Shown: positions 46,036 through 57,565 of the stretch, piece after piece | How positions within the stretch are numbered: position 1 is the stretch's first letter | Layout of the letters: each line of letters begins with the position of its first letter | Assembly: GCA_024803745.1 (NCBI GenBank) | Contig: JANJXV010000013.1 | Location: 32,220,001-32,284,000, forward strand | Origin: Megascapheus bottae | Taxonomy: Eukaryota; Chordata; Mammalia; Rodentia; Geomyidae | Reading direction: 5' to 3' | Length of the DNA stretch: 64,000 nt | Made by a program: the position numbers and the translations under genes | Notes under the pieces: model-generated | What the model was told of the DNA's origin: nothing | The model's input: the letters and a program-made list of their open reading frames with translations, nothing else | Databases searched by the model: none

Positions 46036-46165
46036 AACTCAATGGTACACACCAGCAATCTCAATTTTCAGGAGGAAGGTTAAAACAGAATTATGTGTTT
46101 GAAGCCCAAATGTACTATATAGACTATATAGACTTTGTCTCACCAAATAAAGCAAAATAAGTTAT
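46036..46165 (+). mobile_element. Old monomeric 7SL SINE (proto-B1 type)
   Basis: 'caatggtacacaccagcaatctcaa...caggaggaagg...gtgtttgaagccc...gactttgtctcaccaaataaagc' follows the B1/7SL order with no Geo tail and ends A-rich. Confidence 0.6.
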
Positions 46166-46522
46166 TAAAACCAATAAAAAATACTCCTCCACAAAAGCAG
46201 AACATCCAAATAGATGTTATGTACCTTTCTCTTCCTAATTACTGTGGCTATTGCCACCACAAAACATTAAATATTAATGGTGACAAAAACATTTTATCCA
46301 GGCTTTTATTTATGGGAATTGTTCTACTGCTTCTCTGTTAATTAACATTCTATCTCTGAACCCCATAGTGCATGTGTGTGTATAGCACATAGGATTTAAC
46401 TCAAAATTTTAACTGGACACTTTCTATTTTATTAAGAAATATCTTCAAAAGTAGATGGTAAATGTTACAAACTGCCTTTATTTCATCCATGAAAATAATA
46501 ATAATAAATGTGATTATTATTT

Positions 46523-46690
46523 TGCCAGTCCTGGGCACTGTCCTTGAGCTTTCTCAAGGCTAGTGTTCTACAGCTTGAGCCACAGCACCACTTTCAGCTT
46601 TTTTCTATGTGTAAGATACAGAAGAATCCAACCTGGGTCTTGGAGCATGCTAGGAAAGCACTCTACCACTAGACTCAACTCCAGGCCCCA
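46523..46690 (-). mobile_element. IDL-Geo SINE
   Basis: Minus-strand copy: 'ccagtcctgggcactgtccttgagctttctcaagg' (Geo half, short deletion), then 'agcatgctaggaaagcactctaccactagactcaactccaggcccc' (ID-like half). An AAT trinucleotide run precedes it at about 46493-46508. Confidence 0.93.
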
Positions 46691-46724
46691 TAATTATGTT
46701 TTATATCTTCTTAATATTTGTATG

Positions 46725-46952
46725 TGTGCTGGCCCTGGGGCTTGAACTCAGAACATAGGCATTTATCTGAGGATTTTTTTTTGTTCAAGGTTAGTGCTCT
46801 ACAACTTGAGCCACAGTTCTAAATCCAGCATTTTGGTAGTTAGTTTGAAATAAGAGTCTCAGCAACTTCCCTATTTTGGTTGGCTTTGAACCTCAATCCT
46901 CAGATTTTAGTCTTTTAGTAGGTAGAGTTATAGTTTTGAGCCACTAGTGACT
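46725..46952 (-). mobile_element. B1-Geo SINE, diverged
   Basis: Tail (gctggccctggggcttgaactcag...ctacaacttgagccacag) then head (gaaataagagtctcagcaac...ggctttgaacctcaatcctcag...). More mutated than its neighbour. Confidence 0.8.
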
Positions 46953-48049
46953 AACCATTTTATTATTTTTCAAAAATGATTGATAATAGCTGTTCCAATG
47001 ATTCATTAATATCATTATTTCTTAATCACTGATGTAAGTTTAGGGCTGTTATTTATTTCTTGACCATTGCTTTAACTGTTTTCCATAAATGTAGGATACA
47101 GAAAATAAGATTTTCAAAATATTTACCAAATTTACCTTTTTTAACCCAATAGTTGTTCAAGAGAAAAGTTTAGAAATCCAAGGAGACAGATTTTTGTTGT
47201 TTCCCCCTTAATATTAATTTCTATTTCTAATTCCTGTATCCTCCTTTCCCTCCTCCTATCTCTCCTACAGATTCTTGATTTTTAAATTCATTTTTATTAG
47301 GCAATACTTTAATTGGTTTTCTTTATCATTGTAGAGTTTGTAGAAACTTTCTGTTGACCAAAATATGGATAACTTTTATGAGTTTTAATAGTTGAAAAAC
47401 ATATATACTAGTTTTAGGATGTATTATTCTATATGTCAATTATAGTGATGTTTTAATTTTCATGTAGTATTTCTATTTCCTTTAAATTGTCATAGTCTCA
47501 GATTAGTAGTTAAAATCACTTGCCTTTTTCATTTTTCTGCTCCTTATATTTATATACCTGATACTTTATCCCTTGCTTTAAAATACTTAAATATTATATA
47601 TTGATGTTGAAACAAAAAATAAATATTATAGATTGATGCTGAAATAAAAACAATTATATTTGAATGTAATTTAGGGTTCATTAATTTTTTCTGTGAATTT
47701 TTTTGCTTGATATCACAATTGCTTCTGAATTTCAGTCTTACTTACATGAGTCTTGCCAAAATTTGGATTTACGGCTCCTTAATCCCTTTATCATAGTGCA
47801 TAGTGAATGCACAAAGGATTTTACCCCCAACTTAATCTCCAAGTTATTTTCATTTTAAGAGATGATTTGAACTGTTACCTCTATCAGCCAATGTGTGATA
47901 GCTCATTATATTGGTTAAATCTTTAAATGATCTAAAATCCTACTTATTTAAGTTAATAACTCATTAACTAAATAGTATCATCTATTTAGTTAAATAAAAT
48001 GAGGAACTATATTATATTCAACCCTACCTCCTTCTGTTTAGTCTCTGTC
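46953..48049. other. Very AT-rich non-coding stretch
   Basis: Long T-rich and A-rich stretches. A 30-base phrase (aaatattatagattgatgctgaaa type) is duplicated at about 47587-47650. No gene or named repeat was identified. Confidence 0.4.
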
Positions 48050-48307
48050 CTCTTTTTTTTTTTTTCTTTTTTCTTTTTGGTCTGTTGTGTGGCTTGAATT
48101 TAGGGCCTGGCACTTTTCCTGCATTCTTTTGCTCAAGGCTAGCACTCTGCCACTTTGAACCACGTCTCTACTTCTGGTTTTTGAGTGATTCATTGGAGAC
48201 AGGAGTCTCAGTGGGACTTTTCTGCCAGCACTGTCTTTGAACCATGATTCTCAGATCTCAGCCTTCTGAATAGCTAGGATTACAGATGTAAGCCAACAGC
48301 ACCTACC
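48050..48307 (-). mobile_element. B1-Geo SINE with long T-rich tail complement
   Basis: Starts in a T tract (poly(A) of the element), then tail (ttgaatttagggcctgg...ctgccactttgaacc) and head (cattggagacaggagtctcag...gatctcagccttctgaatagctaggattacag). Confidence 0.85.
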
Positions 48308-48329
48308 TTTTTACTTTTTTTTCTTTTAA

Positions 48330-48435
48330 GATAGAATTTTACTACACAGTTAGGGCTTACCCTGAGCTTAAGATCCTTATACCCAAGCCTTCCAAATGTA
48401 GAGATTACTGAAATATACTACTATACCTAGAAGCT
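48330..48435 (-). mobile_element. Old monomeric 7SL SINE (proto-B1 type)
   Basis: 'gatagaattttactacacagttagggc...aagccttccaaatgtagagattactg' matches antisense B1 order without a second monomer. Confidence 0.55.
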
Positions 48436-48750
48436 TTTTAAAACACATTTTAGAAACATTCATAAAACAAAAACCTTGTATTTCTAAAATTCCTCTTGTT
48501 CAGTTGTCTTTTTGTTTGAAACAGTAGTTAATTAAAAATCTTTGGCTATTCTTAAAGACCTCAGATCTTTATGTTCTTTTCTAAATCTGTCTGTGGAGAA
48601 ATTTGAGACTAGGTCATACTATTTCCCCTTATAAGTATTTATCGTTTTTTTCAGATGTCTGAGGTACTATATCTGCATTTTTATGTTTTAGAAATTTTAC
48701 AAAAATATTTATCAGTATTGACCATTTTGTGTAAAATGTGAAGCACTTCT

Positions 48751-48752
<2 letters not shown>

Positions 48753-48799
<47 letters not shown>
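48753..48799 (+). repeat. (TG)n microsatellite
   Basis: About 23 GT units directly beside the following SINE. Confidence 0.97.
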
Positions 48800-48800
<1 letters not shown>

Positions 48801-48804
48801 TATA

Positions 48805-48970
48805 TGTGTTGATAATGGGGCTTGACCTTAAGGCATTATGTTGCTTGGCTTTTGCTCAAGCCTGGCCCTCTGCCATGAGCCATGCCGCTAGCCAGCACTT
48901 TGCTGGTTAATTGAAAATGAGAGCCTAAAAGATTTCTCTGTTTTTAAACCTGAATCCTCAGAACTCATCC
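48805..48970 (-). mobile_element. B1-Geo SINE, diverged
   Basis: 'gataatggggcttgaccttaagg...gccatgagccatg' (tail) followed by 'ttaattgaaaatgagagcctaaaag...cctgaatcctcag' (head); the end of the head is lost. Confidence 0.7.
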
Positions 48971-50579
48971 TTTGTTACCTTATTGCATCTACTCTTGTTT
49001 TGTAGATGTCAATCTACTACGTTCTAGTATTTTTGTGGTATAGCTTTCTGCTACCAATAATCTTTCTACCCCACTATATGCTGCATTTTGTATGAACCCT
49101 AAAAACTATAAAATATGAGAGTCCCTTTCCATAATATCTGGGAAAGCACCCTTGGGATTTAAATTCATCAGGAAAATGAGAATTTATTCATTTTAGTGTC
49201 AGAATAGTCATCTGTGTCATTACCATTTTTCTCTTCTTCTTGCTCCCCTTTGTTTTCTTCTCTTCCCTACTCTTCTCTCCCCTCTCCTTTCCTCCCTACT
49301 CTCTCACTCCTCCTCTCTATTCTCCTCTTCTCTTGTCCTTCTTCTTTAGTTCATCCTCCTCTTTGTTTCATCTCCTCCTCCTCCTGCCACCCCCACTCTC
49401 ATTAAAATGCCTATGAAAATTCTAGGTTATTTGGTCTTTATGGCTCATGAAGTCAGAAAAAGGAAAAAACTGATTTCCCAACTGCAGAGTATTTCAGAAA
49501 ATCTCTGTTTGGCCAGAGATTTGGATCATATATCATACACATTTAACCTGATCTCAGGAGATTGGAAGGTTACTACCTTATAGGTAAGATGCTCTTAGAC
49601 ATTCAGATGTTCACTCATCCTTGAGACCAGAGTTGGCAAGAGTTACTAGAGTTACTATCATTGAATCTTTCAGATGAGTGAAAAGAATCAATCAAATTTG
49701 AAAGAGCTTGTTCCCTATAAGAAAGAAGACTTTAAAAACAAAGAAAACCCATAAAGTTAAAAAAAATCTATTTAAGCTTCTCATAGAACTCTTCCTAATC
49801 TTACAAAACTTATTTTTTTGAATAAGTGAATGCTTGTGAAATGATCTCAGTTTTTTGCAATGTACTGGGTATTATCTAGATAACCAATGATTCTTACTCT
49901 TGAGGCCACAAAAAAGAAAGAACTAGCTAAAATGCAAAGAGATCAATGCACAAATCAAGGTACAGAATGCTTTGGGAGCATGAGAGAACAAATAAAATAC
50001 AGAATTTTGTTTGTTACCTCCCACAGCCTTCTACCTTATTCCTTGACCAAATCACAGCTTTTTAAGAGAGTGTCTTTGCAAACTGTGGCAATATACTTGA
50101 AAATATTCCTTCTCATCTTTTTCTATTATCAAGGACACTGACTCTTTTCCATGTTATGGCTCTGCAATGTTTTAGGATATTATTTCCCTCTATTCATTTC
50201 ATGCAAATGGTTTCAGTGACATTTTGTTTATGGCCACCAGGGATTTGCCAAAAGCAGAAAAAGTTGGAGAGGAAGTGAAAGGGTTAATTGTGCTGGGGAG
50301 TGGAGAAAGGGTTATCTTCAAATTAGATATATTTATTAGCATGATGACTCATAGGATAATAATGCTGCCTTGCCAGTGGCCAGGATAGAAAGCAAGACTA
50401 TAAAGGAATAACTGGCTGATACTTAGAAGCATCTAAGTTGTTATATCTTTAGGAAGTTAAAAAAGTACCTTAGTGTCTGCTTACTCATCCCTGGGCCGGA
50501 TGTTCTAAGATTGGAGAATAAAAAATAAGGGAACAAAAGTATTCTTTTTCTCTGATTCTGTTTGTCAAGGACAAAAAGA
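48971..50579. other. Unique stretch with a CT-rich tract
   Basis: A polypyrimidine tract at about 49226-49395 (ctcttcttgctcccc...) accounts for the 63-codon Ser/Pro-rich frame there. The region 50150-50450 shows no repeat signature and contains motif-like words (ATGCAAAT, TGATGACTCAT); it could be regulatory, but nothing proves it. Confidence 0.4.
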
Positions 50580-50665
50580 CCAAGCTCTTTCACTAATTAC
50601 ATTTGTGACCTTGAAAAGTCAATCAGCTAAGATTCATCTCTAATCTCTTATTAAAGAAATGGGGA
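50580..50665 (+). mobile_element. MIR core fragment
   Basis: 'gtgaccttgaaaagtcaatcagctaagattc...taaagaaatggggataaa' follows the MIR core in the plus sense. Confidence 0.55.
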
Positions 50666-52239
50666 TAAAACATATATGTTTATATGTTGGTATCCTAAAA
50701 TCTATTTACAGGTCTCAGTATCATGTTTATTAATATGTCATTTGTATGTAATGTGTGTATTATATGTATATGTGTGAGAGACAGAGGGATAATGTTCAGC
50801 AATGAAAATGCAGTATAAGTACTGTGTAAGTCATTTCCTTTATTACTTCCCCTTTTCCCCCTGATCCCTATTTTCAAATGCACAGAATATGACTGAAATA
50901 ATCACTAAATACTTTTCTCCTTCTGATACTCCTTTTATTTTTACACTTTTTTTGTTTCTTCCATTATGAGAAAGATAGCATCCTTTCTCTCCAGAAGTTA
51001 TTTTCTATGAGGAGCATTCTCTGTTCAGAAGCATTCTTCTCTTCAGGGTTCTCACTCAGTTTCTTGCTGCTATAAATATATTGAGAGGATGGATAGCACT
51101 GTGTTTGCTGTGTGTCTTTACAAGCTAAGTAGGGAAGGAGTCGACTGGAGCCTTTGGGAAAAGAGAAGCAGCCTTGCAGCGTCTTGGAGCTCACCCTCTG
51201 GGCACAGCACTCTCTAGGAGGCTCCTTGGAAACTAGCTGTGGGTCAGTTTCTATGTACCATTTCCCTGCAGAATCTCTGTATCCTCACTTGGAAAATACA
51301 TGATTCAGAGGATGTTTCGATGGAACATTTCTTCGAAAGCCACCTATCTTCAAATCAGCCCCAAAATCAGCTTTGTGGAGTTTCCTGCCCAACTCTATGG
51401 CTCAATTTCCCAATCATTTTCTAAAGCTTTGCAAGAGCTGTCATAACACATAAATGAGCTAGTAGAATCATAGAATGTTAGAATTACAGAGTCGGAGAAA
51501 AACAAACACATCCCCAAGTAGTTTTCAAATCCTTGCTTCAAGAATTAATAACATTATAAGGATGATTGAAGTTCAATGACTTGCTTAAGGTCTCACTAGA
51601 GTATGTTTGTAACAGAAACAAACAAAATATCAGCACCTATCTCTGATGACCCTCTGTGTAACTCTTCTATATCTTATTTAACCATTCTTCAATACATTGG
51701 AATGATCTATTATTTGCATCCCCACATGAAAGAAAACTAATCTTGCAGTTAGAAAATATTAAATAATTCTTCCAGAAATCATATATCCAGGGAATAACTG
51801 AGCAGAGAATTGCATTGCAGTGGTTTAATGTATTTGTGCATTCACATGTCTCATCATCTATCCAGCCAGCAAATGGTCTCACTTTCTTTATCAAATTTTA
51901 ATTAAGGGAAAAGGAAAAAAATTCTATAAACTATAGACCTTGACAAATTAAGTGGAACAGAAATATTAAATCAGTGGCTTTAAATATGCAATAGACAGAT
52001 ATTATATCTAATGTCTGCAGAACTCTCAGAAGTAAGACTGTCCTAATATATGTAAATATTCTGTATTTTACTTCGTAGAAGAAAATTTAATATGCTTTTT
52101 ATTAGGAGAAACCAGTGATTTCTTTAAAGCAATATTTGTTAACTGAGGCATCACTGATGAGGGGGGAAAAGAATATTGACAAGAAAAACAGTATAGAACC
52201 ACTCATTCACAACTTCAGGATTTGGAACACATGTTGCAT
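50666..52239. other. Unique stretch with an ancient repeat relic
   Basis: About 51455-51640 ('tagaatcatagaatgttagaattacag...gattgaagttcaatgacttgcttaaggtctcact') reads like an old mammal-wide interspersed repeat. The family is uncertain. No gene was identified. Confidence 0.4.
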
Positions 52240-52410
52240 TTTTTTTTGCTAGTTCTAGGGCTTGAACCCAGGTCCTTGACACTGTCCTTGAGCTTTCTCA
52301 AGGCTAGTGCCACAGCACCGCTTTTTCTGTGTATATGGTACTCAGGAATCGAATATAGGTCTTTGTGTATACTAGGCAAGCACTCTACCACTAGGCCACA
52401 ATCCCAGCCC
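52240..52410 (-). mobile_element. IDL-Geo SINE with short internal deletion
   Basis: 'gctagttctagggcttgaacccagg...gagctttctcaaggctagtgccacagc' lacks the usual 'agctctaccacttga' piece, then 'ctgtgtatatggtactcagg' and 'actaggcaagcactctaccactaggcc' complete it. Confidence 0.93.
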
Positions 52411-52706
52411 ATGCTCCCTATTTTTTAAAGTGTCTAATATACATGTATAATTCTTTTTAAAAATCTATGATTATATTATTACACATTAAAACCCTATTAA
52501 AATACATTTACTTATGAGTACTTACCTGCAATTATATGTATACCTTCAATATAAACATGAAGATGCTATAATGGATATACAATTATTTAATTCCCTTTGA
52601 TTATTTCAAGCTCAACCTTATAAAGATAAACATACTTGTTTATAGATAGGTAGAGATTTCTCTGATTATTCCCTCAGAAGATATTTCTAGACTTGAACTC
52701 CCAAAT

Positions 52707-53339
52707 GTTTTTTTCATATATGTTTTATTGTAATTAATAGAAGGGTTACATTATATTCGCCAGATAGAAGGTGCATTAATTCACATACATTGATACCCTT
52801 TCTCATGTCTTGGTCCCCATTTCCCTCCCCCTACCCCTACCCCTCATCTTGTTTTCCCCCCTTCCCTATCCAATTTCAAATAACCCAATACAAATATATC
52901 CAATATATCAGATAACAAAGTGAGATACTGTAACAATATGAGATAACCAAGGGACAGCAAAAGAGATGAGAGATAACATAGTACCTTAAGGACAACAATC
53001 ACTCATTATATGGCTTTTGTTTCTATATCCTAGAGGTCCTTTCATTTAGCATCATACTATATGGCCTTATGTATCTAGGTTTTGCTCTATTGCAAGTCTC
53101 TGCTAGGAAAGCCCAAGGTTTCTACTGATTATGACAAATGAGTGAAACCATTGAGCCTATGTTCCTTTGAGTCTGGCTTACTTCATTTAATATGATTTTT
53201 TCTAAGTCTTTCCATTTCCTTACAAATGGGGCGATGTCATTCTTTCTGATAGCCGCATAGAATTCCATTGTGTACAAATACTACATCTTGTTGAACCACT
53301 CATCAACTGAGGGACATCTGGGTTGGTTCCATATCTTTG
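52707..53339 (-). mobile_element. LINE-1 3' end, 5' truncated
   Basis: Younger-type 3' UTR (tattgtaattaatagaaggg...) and the last part of ORF2 (ending near ...ctgggttggttccatatctttg), antisense. Target duplication CTCCCAAAT at 52698-52706 and 53340-53348. Confidence 0.92.
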
Positions 53340-53348
53340 CTCCCAAAT

Positions 53349-53699
53349 CTTGAGTACAATTTTTTGCCTTTCTGTGAATTGTGACAATTTCCCTCCAGTA
53401 CAATAGAGAGAATGGCTTACTTTTTTATATTATGCCATTTTGCTTAATAATGTCTGATTTCCTTGCCTAGATCTTTCTTGAGTTTAGGGGTATGTGTGTG
53501 ATACATACTGATAATATTTTCAACCAATGACAAGGAAAAATAAAATCAAAGGCTTTTACATTGAAGTTTGATTCAGATATTACAGTTTCTAGAAAATTAG
53601 AATCATAACTTCTAGATTTTTGGTTCATCTAGAATGTATCGTGATTAAGGGTTAAAAAGATGGCTTTTGATATGAAAATTATCCTTACCAGTGTGACTG
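53349..53699. other. Unique non-coding stretch
   Basis: Nothing recognised. Confidence 0.4.
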
Positions 53700-53935
53700 T
53701 GGTAGTAGAGGCTAGTGACTAAAGACCTTAAGATTGCAGAAGCAGACTGCTTGAGTTCAAATGCTAGCTGTACTGTCTACTAGCTATGACCATGACTAGA
53801 TTTCTCTGTGCTTTTTTTCTTTGGGGAAAATGATCATGGCCCTTAACTTATACTACTGTATAAAGACATCTCTTTGTAAAGTCCCTTGAACTGTGTCTGG
53901 TACATAAAAACACTGAAAGTGTTAGTCATTACCGT
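53700..53935 (+). mobile_element. MIR, long fragment
   Basis: Near full MIR order: 'aagattgcagaagcagactgcttgagttcaaatgctagctg', 'tctactagctatgacc', '...tttggggaaaatgatcatgg', and '...ccttgaactgtgtctggtac'. Confidence 0.7.
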
Positions 53936-55333
53936 TGGCACTGTTATTAAACTGGTTGTTATTGAAAGCTTCCTCAACAGTGTTTGTCACAGAAATAATA
54001 GTGAAGTCTAAAGTAAAAAACTTCCTGTCTAGAAATAAGTTCTAGAGTAATGGCCAGTGAACGAGGCAGGCCAGTGAATGAGGGATACAGAAAAAAAAAA
54101 GAGGAAGTAAGAATATTTTGTCTTAGGAAATGGAACTCCATGGCTGGTCAGAGACAGACTAGATATCATACCTAGACCTGTAGAAGGGAGGGAGAGAGGT
54201 TTTAAGGAAAACAAAGAAAACTTCAAAAAGGAACATTTGATAGGTAGTAAGGTCATGATATGCAACTATGATTTTTCAAGTAAAGGAACTAAAAAAATGA
54301 ATCTTTGAGTTTACTAGGCCCATCTCCCCCTTTTTAAACCTAGTCTCTTGTGGTTCACATTGATCAGCTTAGTAAGGAAAACAAAAAGTACAAGTTTGTT
54401 AATGTTATCTTAATCTTCCAAGCTCAGGTGGAAAAGAGTAGACCAGAGACCTGGAAAAATGAGTGGAAGTGGCTACCACAAGTTACCTGGCAACTAGAAA
54501 ATTCTTGCCTTCACTGGCCCTGGGCAGTGCTGACCTATTGAAGGAAGCATGCAAATAGAAGCCTTCTTGAACTTCTCCATGGGTAGTCTGATCTTTTCCT
54601 TCTGTCTTTCTCAAGAGCTCTGGGAAACCTTTTATTGACATTTTTCCCACATTGGAAACATGCTATTTAAGTTGTGCCAGGTGGATTTCATTTTGCACTT
54701 GGAGAGCCTGACCTTTTTGTATGTTAGAGAATTATCCATCAGTATGGCCTTAAACTATACAATACAAATCACCACCGGGCTGGACCTGACTCACTAGAGG
54801 GCAAGGGGATGAGAGAAGAGGGTAGAGGCCTCTTGACCATTCTCAAGAGTTTGGTTTGCGGAGTCCCAAGCTTCTGAAGGATGAGGACAATATGGGGTTA
54901 CTTAGGAAAACATCTGCTTCCCTTTCGATGTCTGGATACAGTCACCAGACAATTTTGCTTTCTGAAGTTTAGATTCGGGGGAGAAATACTACACATTTGT
55001 TTATGGAACATGGACTCTTCACAATCCACTTCCCACTGCTGAGATTTTGAATAAATGATGCAAATCCAGAAGAAATTCTTATTCAACATAAGACTACCTC
55101 CCAACTCCAACTGTAAATTGTAAAGTTCTTTACCAAGAATGCAGCAGACATTATTAGTATTCCTCTATATTCAAGACACCAGATATATATCACAGAATGG
55201 AGTCTCAGTTTCTAAAAGGTTAAAGCAACTTGTTTAAACCACACAGTCAGAACTGAATCTCTCATAGACTTCCAATTGCAATTTGACACACACATTCTCA
55301 CATATATACAAAAGAAATATCATTTCTTTTGCT
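53936..55333. other. Unique stretch with a weak antisense MIR
   Basis: About 55200-55270 ('ctaaaaggttaaagcaacttgtttaaaccacacagtcag...') resembles antisense MIR. Short frames (63-78 codons) elsewhere show nothing recognisable. Confidence 0.4.
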
Positions 55334-55352
55334 GAAAAAAAGGATATGACCT

Positions 55353-55681
55353 AGGAATAGCAAAAGAGATAAGAGATAACATAGTACATTAAGGACAACA
55401 AGCTATCTTTTGGTTATATCATATTGTTACAATATTTCACCTTGTTATCTGATATATTTTATATGTGCTTAATTGGTTATTTGAAATTGGATAGGGAAGA
55501 GGGGAAATCAAAAAGAGCAGGGGGAGAGGGGAGGGAAATGGGGACCATGTCATGAGAAAGGGTATCAATGTTTGTGAAGTAATACACCTTCTATCTGGTG
55601 AATATAATGTAACCCTTCTATTAATTACAATAAAAAATAAATTAAAAAGTTTAAAAAATAAACCTAAAATCTTAAAAAAAA
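55353..55681 (+). mobile_element. Twin-primed LINE-1 3' UTR with perfect 19-bp duplication
   Basis: 55353-55402 is minus-sense L1 (agcaaaagagataagagataac...); 55403 onward is plus-sense 3' UTR ending in ...ctattaattacaataaaaaat and an A-rich tail. Flanking both sides is GAAAAAAAGGATATGACCT (55334-55352 and 55682-55700). The G-rich block of the L1 3' UTR at about 55519-55546 is intact. Confidence 0.95.
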
Positions 55682-55700
55682 GAAAAAAAGGATATGACCT

Positions 55701-55886
55701 GGGCTGGGAGTTTGGCCTAATGGTAGAGTGCTTGCCCAGCATGCACAAAGACCTGGGTTTGATTCCTCTGCACCACATACATAGAAAAAAGCTGGAAGTG
55801 GTGCTATGGCTAAAGTGGCAGGGCTCCAGCCAAGTTCAAGGACAGTGTTCAGGCCCTGAGTTCAAGCTCCACAACTGGCAAAAAAA
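55701..55886 (+). mobile_element. IDL-Geo SINE abutting the L1 target duplication
   Basis: Complete dimer (gggctgggagtttggcctaatgg...gagttcaagctccacaactggc). Its likely target duplication, AAAAAAAGGATATGACC versus AAAAAAAGGTATCACC (55880-55895), is a relative of the adjacent L1's. Confidence 0.93.
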
Positions 55887-55895
55887 GGTATCACC

Positions 55896-56707
55896 ATAGA
55901 AAGCCATAGAATTTATTATTTTTATGTAATTACAGGTGAAGATGGATAGGAATCTAATCAATCACTGCAGTATTGTCTCATATGCCCAAAGTTCTAGGTT
56001 CAATACCTAGCTTTAAAATTACAGTAATATTTTTAAAATACTAGTAATATTTTTAATTGAAGAGATGAAATATGCATACATGAAGGAGTGAAATAATATT
56101 TATTTAAATACAAGGGTGTATAGATTCTTTAACAAAACCCAATTTCCTTCTAAATCTATTCTTTTCTTCTGTTTCTATTTTGGTTGTCATATAATCTTTT
56201 TGAGTCACATGGAAATTATATACCTGAAGTCATTCTAGATTTTTCTCTTTCTCAATTTCTACTTCTGCTCTAGCCTACAAATCCTAAAGATGGCTAAGAT
56301 TGATCTCCTTCTATCCAACCTAAGTCCTCAACCCTATCTCAAACAATACTCACTTTCTACAAGAACTATTTCAACAACATCATCAATAATGTTATTCCCT
56401 TGCTAGTATCTTGGAGGTCTTCCTGAAAGCCTCACCTGAGCATGTCATTTCTTTAACCATAGCTGAAATCCTATCACAGGTGAAATCCTCTTAGGAAATC
56501 CTGGGATTTCCAAACCCAAGCCATTCAAATCCTGCTCATTTTGTTTTACTCGTAGCTTCAAGTTATTTTGGCTGGAGGTGCCATTAAATAATCTGACATG
56601 AAACACTCTTTGGTCATTTGCCTTGATTTGAGCAAAATAACTGAATCAAAACATTGGAATATAGTATTTGCATTATCTTTTCCTAGGAGATAGATTAAAA
56701 TAAGGGT
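55896..56707. other. Non-coding stretch with weak repeat relics
   Basis: About 55935-56012 may be an old ID-like monomer (...gttctaggttcaatacctagc) and 56240-56530 may be sense L2; both are low confidence. No gene was identified. Confidence 0.35.
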
Positions 56708-56780
56708 CTGTGCCGGCACTCGTGGCTCATGTTTGTAATCCTAGTCACTCAGGAGGCTAGATCTGAGGACTGTGGAAAAG
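56708..56780 (+). mobile_element. B1-Geo SINE, 5' part (interrupted)
   Basis: 'gtgccggcactcgtggctcatgtttgtaatcctagtcactcaggaggc' is a clean B1-like head. It stops near 56780, and the Geo-like tail continues at 57470-57565 (attaactaccaaaaagccag...gctccaggactgcc). Confidence 0.85.
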
Positions 56781-56794
56781 CAAGAAATATGGGA

Positions 56795-57246
56795 TGTTTT
56801 TTAATTTAATTTTATTGTCAAGGTGATGTACAGAGCAGTTACAATTACATATGTAAGTTCATGAATACCTTCTATCTCAAACATTGTTCTCTCTCTCTTG
56901 TTTTTCTCCCACTCCCCTCCCCAAGTTGTAACGTTAATTTCGAACACATTGTCTTGTGAGTATTGTAGTTTCATGAAATTCTTTTTTTGTTGTTTTTAAA
57001 ATTTTATTGTCAGGGCAATGTACAGGTACATTCATAAGGTAGTGAGGACATTAGTTCTCAAACATTGTTACCCTTCCCATGTTTTTCTGCAGTTTTCCCT
57101 CCCCTGTCCCCTCCCAAGTTGTAAAGTTCATTTCCAGCATATTGTCTTGTTACACTGGTTCCCCCTTTGTCCTTTGTCTCATCTTATTGTTCCTCTTCCT
57201 TTCTCTAATTCAAATAAACATATATACAATACAGAAGGCACCAAAG
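56795..57246 (-). mobile_element. Two adjacent older-type LINE-1 3' UTR copies
   Basis: 56795-56965 and 56990-57246 each begin with 'tttaattttattgtcaagg'-like sequence and repeat the same 3' UTR text ('gatgtacagagcagttacaattac' and 'caatgtacaggtacattcat'; then 'aagttgtaacgttaatttcgaacac' and 'aagttgtaaagttcatttccagc'). They are two antisense copies side by side, either two insertions or a duplication. Confidence 0.8.
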
Positions 57247-57258
57247 TCAGGGATTCTT

Positions 57259-57451
57259 GTTTTTGCCAGTCATGGGACTTGAACTCAGGATCTGAGCACT
57301 ATCCTTGGGCTTTCTCAAGGCTAGAGCTCTATCACTTGAGCCACAGCACCACTTCCACCTTTTTCCATGTATGTGGCACTAAGGAATTGAACCTGTGTCT
57401 GTGCATGATAGGTAAGCACAATACCACTAGGCCAAACTCCTACCTCCAGAA
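57259..57451 (-). mobile_element. IDL-Geo SINE with perfect 12-bp duplication
   Basis: 'ttttgccagtcatgggacttgaactcagg...' (Geo half) to '...caataccactaggccaaactcctacctcc' (ID-like half). TCAGGGATTCTT occurs at 57247-57258 and 57452-57463. Confidence 0.95.
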
Positions 57452-57469
57452 TCAGGGATTCTTATGTCC

Positions 57470-57565
57470 GATTAACTACCAAAAAGCCAGAAATGAAGCT
57501 GTGGTACAGCATAAAAGCTCAAAGACAATGTCAGGTCTGGAGTTAAAGCTCCAGGACTGCCTCCC
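57470..57565 (+). mobile_element. B1-Geo SINE, 3' part
   Basis: Geo-like tail completing the head at 56708-56780: linker 'cgattaactaccaaaaagccag', then 'agctgtggtacagc', then 'tctggagttaaagctccaggactgcc'. A short C/A-rich run follows. Confidence 0.8.
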
